This document shows positions 36,242-48,600 of a DNA stretch of 64,000 nt, piece by piece. The DNA lies in the NCBI RefSeq assembly GCF_000189635.1, contig NW_002476155.1:310001-374000 (forward strand), given 5' to 3'. Within the stretch, counting starts at the first letter, position 1, and each line of letters starts with the position of its first letter. The position numbers and the translations under genes are program-made. The notes under the pieces were generated by a model that saw only the letters and a program-made list of their open reading frames with translations, did no database searches and had not been told where the DNA came from. This stretch comes from Tetrahymena thermophila SB210 (taxonomy: Eukaryota > Ciliophora > Oligohymenophorea > Hymenostomatida > Tetrahymenidae).

Positions 36242-37390
36242 TCATTAATGATAGTTTTTATGAGGTTTTAATTGATTTTAGCTAACAGATTTATTTATAT
36301 AATTGTCATTAATTTAGTATTTCTATGGAAATTAAGATATGTTTTTATTTAATTTAGTGTTATAATTTACTAAATCATCAATTTAATCTTCAGAATTTTA
36401 AGAACTACTGTGATGACTTCTGTACCCAAAAGAATATAAATTTTATAAAACTTAGCCTTTTGGATGATTGCTTTGGTAGTCTTATTTTGATTTCTACTTT
36501 TTAGGTGTGTTTTTGGAATTATTTTAAGATTTATTTAATCTGTTAGTATCTTCTTTTGATTTTTCTCTATATTTATACATATTTTCGTCATTATTGTAAA
36601 AAAAATGAACATTTTAATCAAGACCTACATACCTTTAATTACTTATTTCTTTAGATAATCTATCTAAGTTTTCTTTATTCATCAACTTAGATAGTATATT
36701 TTTTGCATCTTAAATTTTATTTTTTTCTTTATGTTTAGAAGGTGTTCTTTATCTTTCCTCTTTAATATATTTATCAATCATCTAATCCTAATTTAAATCA
36801 TTTCTTGGTCTTCCTAGCTTTTGTTTTAATTAAGTGTTTTCTTGTTTTATTTTTAAAAATTATTCTTCTAACTTACGCTCATCATAGAGCTTATTCACAT
36901 CAATATATTTCTTTTTCTCTGAATTAATCAATGCTTCCTTTAACTTTTATTATTAACTAACGAGTTTTTCTAGAGTAGTGTTGTAGTTGTTAAAAATTCT
37001 CTCAGTATCAGTTTCGTCATTTTAAATATACTCCAAAACCATTTATTTCAACCTTCTGTATTTTATTTGGAGCTTCTCATTTTCGTATAATATGTCTTTA
37101 TTGATATGTATTTAAGTTCTTAGTTCCTCAACTAATTTTTCCACTTAGTTTTACAATTATTAAATAGTTTGCATTTTTGTATCATAGTAAAAGCTTGTAT
37201 TTATTTTATCACATGTTCTATCATCTGACTAATCTAAAAACCTTGCTTAGTATTTTTAAGAATAAAATCTATGGGAATTAGCAGCTCCTCTATTACATAA
37301 ACCTTCATCTTAATATAAATAATCCTGATAGTAACTAGGTTTGGAATTATTTAAATTAGAGCCACTACTTTCGCTATTCAAAGTATTCAT
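36242..37390 (-). CDS. Coiled-coil protein, 382 aa, unknown
   Basis: One open frame of 383 codons with no intron, ending TGA at 36242-36244. It starts MNTLNSESSGSNLNNSKPS, an Asn/Ser-rich disordered head. From about residue 75 to 225 it is a strongly charged heptad-like coiled coil (TIQQLQNQVEKLVEELRTQI, KLVSQQQKLKEALINSEKK, RKLEEQFLKIKQENTQLKQK). A short basic patch follows (KLGRPRND), then a second charged segment and a Gln/Asn/His-rich tail. KLGRPRND resembles an AT-hook core (GRPR), so DNA or RNA contact is possible, although a single copy proves nothing. No family is recognised. A GTATGT...AG-like stretch near 36630 stays in frame, so I treat it as coding. Confidence 0.75.
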
Positions 37391-38767
37391 ATTATTGATC
37401 GAATATTAGTATTATTTGATAGAACTAATTTTAATTCCTACTTAGGATTTTAAATAATTATATAAACTATATACTGTTAGTTAATAACGGAATTAGATAA
37501 CCTATATTACTTATAAATTCTATCCATAAATACTTACAACTAGCAATATAAATTTTAGAATTAATTATCTAATCAATCATTAGCAAATCAAATATACTTT
37601 GTTAAATATTTAAGCCATTTAATAAATTTGAAAAATATATATTTTACTTAAATTATTACAAATATCCAAATTAAAATAAAACATTAAAATCATAAAATCA
37701 ATAATTTCAATTTAAATATTTGATAGATATTTATTGTAAATTAAAGTTGGCACTAAAAATATTTTAAATGTCACTTATTGATAATTTTACTTAGTTTTTA
37801 ATAAAAATAAAGAGTTCATGAAATAAAACATATGAGAATTTAGGTATTTATATATTTTTTATATTGAAAATCATTAATTGCTTTGAAATTAATTAAAAAT
37901 TCTTATTTAAATACAATAAAGTACTTCTTAATACTAACATATTTAAATACTCAATATTATAATAATATCTTAAAAACTAATTAATTAAATAAATTATTTT
38001 ATAATTATAATAAATAGAATAAAAAGTCAAAATTTTTCATCATTAAAAATCTTTTCAAAAATTTTTTAAACCAATTCCATTATAAAAACAATTAAAATTA
38101 TTTTATTTTAAAATAAATTTGACTCAACTTAATATTTTTTAAAAATATTAATAAATTTTTTCATTTAAAATTTTCCAAATTGTAGACTTTTTTAAATTAG
38201 GTATCAAAACTAAATAATAAATTAAATTTTAGAATATTTCCTTTTGAGGTAAATTTTTAGTTTCGCTCTAATAATTAATAAATGAAGAGTATATTTAATA
38301 TTAGCCAAATTAGAAATTTAGTAACAATTAATTAGATGAAATCAAGTCATACTTAATTTATTTTATTATGAATGTGGTTGATAATTTGGATGGTTTACAC
38401 AAATTAATAAAAAAATCTTTTAATCAGCTTATTTTCAAATGACTTTAATGAATTTAGTTATCTCAGCCAGCAAATAATTTATTTATATGCAACTTCACAA
38501 AGAAAAAAATTGAAATTTTTTGATTTATTTTATCTTTTATTTTATAGCCTTATTATCAGCAAAAAAAAAATAAATAAATAAAGAAAGATAGGTTAATAAA
38601 TATTAATACAACATTATTTATCATTAAATTATATTAGAAAGATAGATAAGGCATAAAGATTGATCTGAGAAATAATTTATATCAAATTAAAAATATAGTC
38701 AAAAACAATATAATAGAATTATCAGTTTAAATTATTCCCTTCGAAGTAGAAGAAAATTAGGTGAAAA
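37391..38767. other. Divergent promoter region
   Basis: 1.4 kb between divergently read genes. Very AT-rich, no protein-like frame and no RNA gene noticed. Short TAAA repeats near 38571-38585. Confidence 0.5.
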
Positions 38768-41700
38768 ATGGCTCAAAAGTTTATTATTAATGATGATGTC
38801 TTAGAAAAAGCAATCAAAATACTTGAAAATAGATCTTTTATTGAGAATAAGGATAGCAAGTAAACTCTAATGAATGGACTTTGCCAGATAGACCATTTTA
38901 AAACATTGATGAGGGATCCATCTCTGTGCTTTTATTTATATCCATATTTGGAGGATTTTGTTTAATAAGTGACATATAGACCCATCCCAAAAGGGAAAAT
39001 TCTTTTTCATGAAGGTGATAATGTAAACAATCTATATTTTGTTATGAGAGGATCATTTGTAGAATTTTAGATTAAATCTGAGGGAGATTTAGAATAAGAA
39101 ATGTATTGGGAGTAGTAGGCAGGACAGTACAAGTAATAACTAACTCAAATTCAAAAAAATCAATTAGAAGTATAGGAGAAAAAGAAAATGTAGCTATAAG
39201 AAATATAAAAGATACAAGCAAGCTATTAAAAGTAAGGTTAGTATGGAAATGATTCTGCTAGAGGTGAGACTACAACAACAATAGGCCAGACAGCAACACT
39301 TAATTAAATAGGATAAAATTAAAAAAGCTTAAAAACATTAACAGTTATCCAAGATGACAAAACTTAGCAATCAAAAAGAAGTTATAGGACGAAAGAGCAA
39401 CCTAGAAAATCTGGATCACTAGAAGAAATATACTTTACAGATGAGTTTAAGTAAAAATAATCTAAGCTTTAAAGCATGAGCAGCATGTATTCTGAAGCAA
39501 CTAGGTTCTATCAAGGTATAGAATATGAGTAATTGCTCAAAATAGAAAATAAGTACTAAGAAAGATATTTTAAAAACAATAAATGCCTATTTAAAAAAAC
39601 GCATACTTATTCAGCAGGTATGAGCTTTGGTGAACTTCATAACTTTGATACTTTACCTGATGGAAACTTAAATTCTTATAGGAAAACGAGTTCAAAAAGC
39701 ACTGTTGTATGCAGCGAAAATTCCTTTTTATTATAAATATCTTGTAAAGCTTACTAGCGTATTTTCAGTAAATTAACAGAAAAAATTAATTTTGTCTTTC
39801 ATGTTTTGGCAAATTGCTTTCCTTCAGTAAAGAAAGTTATTTTGAATGAATTTGCCTTCTAATTTAATGAGTAAACTTTAGAGTATAATTAGCACCTTTT
39901 TTCTGAAGGAGAACCATGCAATTATGTATATATTATGTAAGGTGGAGAAATTGATTATAGGAAGTAAATAACTATTCGTGGTGAACTTGTTGAAAAAAGA
40001 ATAGGAATGGTAAATTAAGGAGAAATTTTCGGACATGAGGATATTTTTTAATTATCTAGATAGTATTCTGTGTACTCCTGTGTTAACAATTCAGTTGTTT
40101 ACAGAATTAAGAAGGAGTTCTTATTAATATCCTAATTTATTTAGCCTCTAAAATCATATGTAAAGCAAAGATAGGAATACCTTAGTAAAAGAGTTTAAGA
40201 TATTATTCAAAGAAATACTGATTTAATAGAGTAGTAGGAAGAATAAGATAAATAAAAAAATTAAAAATAATAACAAAATTTTAGCATATACAGCTTAGAT
40301 AAAACAGCTAACTCTACCCATTAAATTCATTCTAATTCATTAAGGTAACTTGAATCTAAATCTCATTCAAAATTAAACCATTAAACGAATAATCATATCC
40401 ATTCTTTATCTCACATCCCAGTAAATGCTAATCTGAAGAGTCAAAAACACACTTAAAACAACTAAACTGAAAACAGTGCTGGACTTTTTCAATCAGCTAA
40501 AAATATAAATTTAGGAGAGAACGACTACCATTTAACATTTAAAAGTTTAACTAAATTAGAAATACTTTAATCATAAAGCAATACAAAAACTGAAGATTAA
40601 AGTAAAAATGAAAACACTTCTTAAAAAGAGAATTAATAAAATTAATAAAATAAAAAGATAAAAAATGCTTAATTACAAACAACCAGGGCTCAGCCAGAAA
40701 GTGTTTATTCTCGTATAATTAGACCAGATTCTGCATTTAAAGAGGAATTAGATTAGATGAAGAAAGAATAAGCAGCGTAGCTTTCATAATTCAACAGCAG
40801 TGATATTATGTCATCAGGACATTTACACGATTATACTTCATCTTCTAAATTTCTTTCCCTAAATAAAATGTATCGAGGCAATTAATAATAATCATAGAGC
40901 GAATTTAAGATAAATAAAATGCCTAAAGATATGTTTTCTCTCTAAATAGCTATTAATTCAGATGAAAAACTAAAGAAAAAAATTTTAATCAGAACTTTAA
41001 AATAAGAAGAAGAAAATTAGTATCAAAGCCAAAATAAATTAAGAAGTGGCTCAAATAGTCCTGTAAAAAAAGACCTAAATTCCAATGAGCAATAAACTTT
41101 TATTTAAAAAATTCCAAGAGGCACCACATCTTCTTTAATGAGATATAAAGAACAAGCAAAAGACTATTTTGTTAAAGATGATAAACCAAAGTAATTAGAT
41201 TTTTTTATGGAATTCTAAAACTATCGCCAAGAGATAAAAGCGAAAGAGATATATGATAAACTTAATAAAAAAGAAGCAAAAGAAGATCCTTTTTCTCACA
41301 TAGATTTTAATGTTGTATAAAATTCAGTATCTACCCCTTAGTCATAAATATCTAATTAATCAACATCTTAACAATCTAATACGAATAAATTGATATCAAA
41401 TAACCTTCTTCCAAATACTACAAAAAGCATAAACCAAACTGATAAACCTAAAAGTAGCTAATTCCTTAACTCTCTAAAAGCTAATCAATCAATAAACTTG
41501 ATTTCTAAATAAAAAAATTTTATGAATAATAACTTTTTCACAAGTGAAGAAGCTGATTATTCACCTGAAAATAGAGAATCTATCCCTCCAATACTAAATA
41601 TGTATAATTCATAAAGTATAAGTTCACAATCATAAAGTAATCTAAATTAGTATAATAAAAATTTTTCAGAGTCTTAAAGAAGCTAATCTAAAGATAATAT

Positions 41701-42109
41701 GAGGAGAAGCTAAAGTAATACATAACAATCCCACAGAAAAATACACTTCTCAAACCAAAATAGCATAAATTCATATCAAAAAAATACAAAAATTTCTAAT
41801 TTTGGAGCAAAATTTAATGATTTTAAAGAAACTAAAATATAATAGTTTGAAAGTGCACCAATTTAGGTAAGAAGTAATTTTGAAAGTCAACAAAATGGAA
41901 TTTCATAAAATAATTAAGAAATTAGACCAGATAAAACTTAAAACAAGCTATTTTCAGCAGTTTATGTATAAAACTAGCAAGCTGAAAATGATATAAGAAA
42001 TAACTTTTAGAACTCTCTGAGTTTTGTTGGACTAAGAAATTCTAATAATCTACGTTTAGGATAAAAACTTAACTAAATTAATGCCAGAGATAAAATTTTA
42101 AAAAAATGA
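38768..42109 (+). CDS. Protein with two cyclic-nucleotide-binding-like domains
   Basis: Intronless 1113-aa protein. The first CNBD-like fold begins near residue 70 (PIPKGKILFHEGDNVNNLYF, VMRGSFVEFQ), is interrupted by about 180 mostly Gln/Lys/Ser-rich residues, and resumes with SAGMSFGELHNFD and STVVCSENSFLLQI. A second domain near residue 365-450 reads HLFSEGEPCNYVYIMQGGEI, GEIFGHEDIF and SVYSCVNNSVVYRI. Both keep the beta-roll glycines and the phosphate-cassette GE. Neither shows the usual Arg of the GE(L/I)A...R(A/T)A cassette, so ligand binding is doubtful. The remaining 650 residues are Gln/Ser/Asn-rich and disordered. There is no kinase, channel or GEF domain. Ciliates have many such CNBD-only proteins; a cytoskeletal or ciliary role is inference only. 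Confidence 0.87.
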
Positions 42110-42595
42110 GTAATATTTTTAAAGTCTTTGTTTACATTAATCGGGTTTCGTTTATATATATTAATTAAATTTTATGAATTGAAATTACTATTCATTAGCA
42201 GATAGTTATTATTAAAATTATTTATGCAATCAATAATTTTGTTTTATTAATTTTAGTAATTTTAAATAATATCACTAAATAATTTAATCTTAAGTAATTT
42301 TTCATAAGAAAATTTTCATATTTTTAGAATAAAATTTTAAATAATTATTTTGAAGTTCTCAATACATATATTTTCAATCATATAGTCTTGATTTTATTTA
42401 ATTAATTTAATTAAAAACAATAAAATTCAATAAAATTTGATATAAGTCAGATATAGCTTGCTTCTAAATGGGAGAAATTAAAAATAAGAAAAATTAAAAA
42501 AAATATTTTACTGTTTGTTTGTATATTTTAAAAAATATTAATTAATTTCTAATTTCTTTACAATTTATTTTTGATATTTAATTAAAATAAAATTA
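42110..42595. other. Convergent intergenic region
   Basis: 486 bases between convergent stop codons; 3' UTR sequence, nothing else seen. Confidence 0.5.
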
Positions 42596-44656
42596 TCATT
42601 TTTTCTTTTTCTTTTTGCTATTATTTTTAGATGAGCCCAGAACTAGCAAAGCTGAACTGCTAGTATCTTCTCCTATTTCTTTCAGCTTTTTATTTGCTTT
42701 TAAGTGATTTTCAATATCCTTTATCTAATTTAAATAAAAATTAAATAAATTTACAAATGTAAGATTAATTACTTCCTGTATTTTAGCTTGGATATCTTGC
42801 TGAATGGCTAATAACTTTTTCTTCATATTATCTTCTTACTATTCGTCTTTTAACCCAAGCTATTAATGCTTTTAAGAAAGGGTATTTTCTTCTTTTTATA
42901 AATCAATTTTTCTTTAACTTAAAACTAAAAACATTTATTTTGATTTGTTAAGATTTTCTTCTTCTAATTTTAATTGATTTTCCTCAGATGCTAAGAGTTC
43001 TTTTTCTTACTCTATTGAGAATATCAATTATGCCTTTTTTTGCTCATAACCTTATAATTTTCTTTAAAATCATTTTAAATAACATCTTAGATATTTTTGA
43101 AATGTTTACTTTGTATTTTATCTTTTGAATTCCTATAGTTTTGCTTAATATTCTTTTCTCTAGGCTTCAAGACAAGTACTCATTTGAATTTCATATTCTT
43201 TTAAAGAGTCTAAACTCTTCTTCCCTTTTTCATACTCATAATTATTTTGCTAATCATTCATAATATTCGCTGAGTCTATTTCAACTATTTTACCATCTGC
43301 CAAATTTTGCATTAATCTATGAACAAATGTATCTCTAGAATGATCATAAACAAACTTTGATTCTATTTCCATGGAATATGTATGCTAAGTCTCTTCATAA
43401 TGCATTTTTACATGTGATTATGTCATGAATTCCATACCACAATTAATACTTCCACAAACTAAGCACATCCATAGAGCTTCAGAGCTTCTGCAAACATCAC
43501 AATAGCTAAGCTCTGGAGGTTATTAATGATATCTACATAGAGGGCATATTGAATCCTGCCATTTGCTTAAACAAGCTGAGTGAAAGTAGTGTCCGCACAT
43601 GATACTTAAAATTTAATCTTATATATTTTTCTTTTAAGAATTTTATTTATTAGGAGAGAGCTCTAATAAATTAGAACAATTTGCATCCTCTTCCTATAAG
43701 CTATTTCCTCCTATCATTTATTTTTTTGGCGAGTCTTGATCTTTTAAATGAGTTAATAATTATTCCTGACATATAGCACAGTTAATTACCTATAATAATT
43801 TATAAAGCAAAGATCTTAAAAATTAAAAATTTTTCAATTGTTATCAAGTAGAATATTTAGAGATTTACTTAATTATTATCAGTTTGCATAAAATTATATG
43901 TAAGAGATAAAGTGTTTGTTGGCAATTATTAAGGTATAATACTTTATGCGTTTTATGCTTAAGGTTAATTGACATTACTATTTTATTAAGAACTTGAATT
44001 TGTGTTTATGCTTGCTGTTGAACAACTACTTTTAGAATTGTGCCTTGAAAAAAGTAAACTCTCTTCCTCATTTTTAATATCATAGGTATCCAAGCTAAAT
44101 GTAATAGCTTTAATTGGTCTTAAAATACATACATCTTCTTCTATAGTATTAAACCTTTAACCAAAGTTTTTATTCAAAAATTCATTACAAATTTCACCTA
44201 ATTTTTATTAAGAAGCATTGTAAATTAAAAGTAAAACACATTTAAAATGTTAATTCTTGAATGATTACATGATGAAAAAAATAATATCATCCCATAAATA
44301 ATGTTTGATGTTGTTTTTATAACTCTTATTTCAGTAATATTTGTAGAATGCTGCTGTTCTTTGAAAAATTCGCATATTTCTAAAGGACTTTTAGAGTTTT
44401 GTATCCCTAAAACAACAAGGGCATTATAATTTCTCTCTTTATCATTTTATATAATCTATCTTCTCTAGACTATTAAATCTTCAATTGATGCATTAAATAC
44501 TAACGAATTTTATGTATCTTTGTCCAATATCAATTATCCATGGATTATTTAAACTACAGGATTTCCTATCCAATAGTCTATCTCATCCTCTATTAATAAT
44601 CGTTTAATTTCTTATTCTTTCCTAGCATCTTCTTCAAAGTTTAAATCTCTTATCAT
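42596..44656 (-). CDS. BRAP: BRAP2-like RING/UBP-zinc-finger E3 ligase
   Basis: Orthologue of BRCA1-associated protein BRAP2/IMP (yeast Etp1), a cytoplasmic ubiquitin ligase that binds ubiquitin through a UBP zinc finger. In order: an RRM-like N-terminal domain (YNALVVLGIQNSKSPLEICE, CVLLLIYNAS, NFGQRFNTIEEDVC), a RING starting CAIC with a long insertion before MCGHYFHSACLSKW and CPLCRYHQ, a UBP finger (YCDVCRSSEALWMCLVCGSI, HVKMHYEETQHTYSM, TFVHRL), then a long coiled coil and a Lys-rich tail. Introns lie near 43790-44000, around 44230-44300 and at about 42724-42773. The first exon-exon junction in the RRM part is not resolved, and the frame is open upstream of the chosen ATG, so the start could be further up. 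Confidence 0.92.
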
Positions 44657-45650
44657 CTACTCAAATTTCTTTATATTTGCTTAATTTATTTCTAAATCAT
44701 AAATACTTCTAAAGAAATTAAATAAATAATTATTTATTTTGATAATAAAAAAAGTGCGCATTCATAAATTAAATGAATAGTGACTGATAATTGAAAACTA
44801 ATGAAATTTTTTGTGCCTTTTTTCTCATTATTATAAAGAAATTTGAGCAATTAAATAAAATATTTTAAAATTTACTTGAGCAATTTAATTATTTTAAATC
44901 ATTTTAAGATTTATTTCTTGAAAATTAAAGCTAAAAAATAACTCAAAATATTAAATAATAAGTCAACATATTTAATAATTTATTAAGCAATGTCTTTCTC
45001 TTTCATAAAATTTTTAAGAAATAGCTCTAGTTTAAATATTTTAAGCTGGTAACTTTTTATTTATGAGTTAGAGAGCAAAAATTAAAATTTTAATTATGAT
45101 AAAAGACCTTTAAGACTTAATTTTTGCAAAGAAAAATAACCCTATCTCAATGACCATAATATTTACTAATGAAATAACAATTTTCTAGGTAAATTAATTA
45201 TACCATTAAAGAATATTAATGAATAATATTTAAATATATGATCTAGAACCTCAAAGGATTTGAGAGTTCTTCATTATATATGTAAAAATAAGAAAGAAAC
45301 TATAGTGTAAAAGTAAGCTTATTAAAATAGATTTTTGCAAATAGATATTTTTATTTAAACTGCTTTGTTTTATTTATTTTTCAGTGACTTAAATTTAATA
45401 AGAAATTTTTTCAGATTTTTTTTCTATCTTCTGATTAACAATACCAAAATTAGATATCATTTCCTAACATAGGACACTTAAAATATATTAAATATTTTCA
45501 TATCAAAAAAATGTAAATCTGAATAAATAGATTAAAATGAATACATATTTTTGTAAGCATCAAAAAACATTGTATTTTATGAAAATAGTTTACATATCAA
45601 AATAAATAATAATAATAATAATAAAAATAATATTTTTGTAGTATTTTGCT
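44657..45650. other. Intergenic with AAT microsatellite
   Basis: 994 bases upstream of the BRAP2-like gene and downstream of the next minus-strand gene. An (AAT)n array sits at 45605-45630. An ATG at about 44808 opens a frame that might add a BRAP2 5' exon, but the protein it gives looks random. Confidence 0.45.
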
Positions 45651-48600
45651 TCAAATTTCTCTATTAGAGAGGATATCTGCCTAATCATCGTCATAATCGG
45701 GAATACCAATGTTTGTAATTAATTTACGATAAACTTTAGAAAAATCATATTTTCCATTTACAAATAGTTCATATTCTTCAGCTGGTAATTATTCTTTGAT
45801 TTTTACCATTTTATCATCAAGATTAGCTATTATACTTTCATCTGAGAAATCTATAGTTCCACGCACATCGGTTGCTTGTTCTATTTGCAATTTTCTCTAA
45901 ATAGTAGAAATTGTCATTGAAGCAGACAATCTAACTTATTGTAATTTATTGTATTATCTCTGCTTATTTTCGTATTGGCTTTCTAAATTTGCAATTTTTT
46001 AAAGGTAATCTTCTTCAGATAAATCTTCTTGATTAGGTCCTTCTTCACTACTTTGTTCATTTCCATTTTGGTTCTGTCCTTAAGAATCTTATTCTTTTGC
46101 AACAGAAGAATAAGCTTTTTTCACAGTTTCTAAGTAGCTTTACTTATCTTCAAGTCTTTATTTTAAGTTTGAAATAACATCCTATCTTTAAAGGACTATA
46201 GCAGTAAGGTCATCTCTTTTTTCTCTAGCTGTTAATAGGAATTAGAATTTCTCAGAGCTTGAGTAGTTAGGGTCAGAAATATCTATGACTTATTTTAACT
46301 TTTAATATTATGCTTCAGCCTTTTCGAGCTATTCTAATATTTACTTTGAATTCTTTTCGAGTTAACTCTATTTATCTTTTTACTTTTTACGATTATCCTA
46401 TCCTTTGAGATCAGATTTAAGTTTTTCTACTTACTCGATAGCACTTTACTCAATCATATTGTCTGTTTTAACGAACATCGAATCAAATTTTTCTTTGCTC
46501 TTAATTTATTTGTTTATCTAATTGATAAGAGTTTTCTGAGCATCCATCTTTTCCTAAAAGACAATAACGTACTCTTTGTTTAGCTTCTATAGCTAATTGC
46601 ATTCTTCCTTAATTGATTTAATATCTTCTTGCTCCTGTTTAATTACTTTACGGAAGTTTGATAAAAGCATATTTAAATTTCTAATCCAATCTTCGTTTTA
46701 CTATTTGTTGTCTTCACAAATTTTTAATATACTTTTTAATCTCTCTATCTGCATTAATCCAAGCAAATAGTTTTCTTCAGTCTCAGAAATATTTTTTTCA
46801 AGGTCCATTATCTATTTAAATTATCATAAGTATGAATGAATGAATTAATTAATTAACTAATCACATATAAAATTAAAATTTTTTACTCTTGTTTGAGCAT
46901 CATCTACTTTCTCAGGATTTGTACCATATTTATGCTAAATATGTTCATGGACTTTTAGCTCTTTCAAGTTTTTAGCTAAACATTTATTTGTGTGGATCAA
47001 ATGATCAAGTTCCTTTTTCATATCTAATGCCTATTACTCAAGTAAGTATAATTCCTTGTTTGAGTGAGTTGCTATATTTGACTTTAGTCTTGGGAGTATA
47101 GTAGATAAATTTTGTGAGTCTTAAATGCTAGAAATAGGATCAAAAAATCTGCTTTTATCTTTAAAAACTCTACTTTTTTCAAGAATTTTAGATGTATTTT
47201 GGAGATTATAGGTTTACGATTGATTCAAATTAATATTTTGAGCTCCAGCTCCAGTTGTGGTATTCGCGTGAGTAATCTCTAGCTCTCTATTTAAGGTATT
47301 TTAATTAAGATATTCATCAGTTATGTAGAAAGGAGACTATCCATTTGAATGTCTTAAATTTCTTTTCATTGCTATAGTTTAGGTACCTTCTTTACCATTA
47401 GGTTGTAAACTGCTCTATCCTACATTGATATTTTAACTGTTGCTTTGATTAAGAAGCGATTTAGTTTTTCTATTTGTATTTAATGAAGGAAGATTTTAAT
47501 AACTCGCATTAGTCTTGATAAGGATGGAATCTCCACCACCAATAGGCTTAATCATAGATTGAGAATCGCTCATATTTTACTTTTTATACATCATCTATTT
47601 TTTCAATTTCGCCTCAATAGCAATCTTCAAAGCCTACTTAGTAAACTCTTTTTCTTTTTTTACACTCATATATTCAATAGGAGATGAAAAACATTCCTTT
47701 AGCTTAGCAGAGTAGTCACACTTTAAAGATAAGCATGCCCATGGGAATTATACCCAAAGCCATCTTTTATAGTAGTAATTTGTTGGCAATCTCTCCTTTA
47801 GATAGTAAGACTCTCTGAGCTGACTTAGAGTAATAATTTAAGGATGACATTTCTTCTTTTTCTTTGATTTATCTTTATCAATAAAGCTAGGCATACCACC
47901 ATTTCTATTTTAATATTTAAAGTTGTAAAATGTAAAAAATTTCAGTTAATTTAATTTACTAATTTTCTGTTTTTAACTCCACATTTTCAGAATCTTCATC
48001 ACCAGAACTAGATGACTCTTCATCTCCATCTTCGTTTTCATTTTCTTCAGTGTGATTTTGATTATTTTACTTCATTATTTCTTTAATTTGGTTTTCATAA
48101 AATTTTCTAAACTATTCACGTGAGCTAGGTATGTCAACATTCAGAGCTTCTATTTTTGAAAGAATCATAAATTTTTTTGGTTTCTTTTCTTTCTTTTAAA
48201 TTTGTTGGTTATTTGAAGACTTTTAAGTTTCGCCATAAGGATCATCTTAATCACTTTTCTTTTTTAAAGTAGATTCTTTTTTATTTTTGTGTTTCATTCT
48301 TTCCTTTTTGTCAGCAATCTTTTCTTCAGGAGTACGCTAAAATTTATCAAGATCAATAGGTTTATCTCCTTCTTCAGCTTCTGTAGGTGTAAAAATTTGT
48401 AAACCTAGAAGCTCTCTCAATAAACCAATGTCATCTAACTCTTCATATGTTCCCTTTACTGGTGGGTGACGAAATTCAGGAGTAAAATATGTTTCGAAAT
48501 CTGAAAATTCCTTTAAGAATCTTGAAATCTAAACAATAATTCTGAATACATCTTAACTGCTAGGATGATAATGCATTTCAAATCCTTCGATAGCTTTATT

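Noticed and set aside
36600..36640. GTATGTAG... as an intron in the 382-aa coiled-coil gene
   Set aside because: The sequence is in frame without splicing and no suitable acceptor follows.
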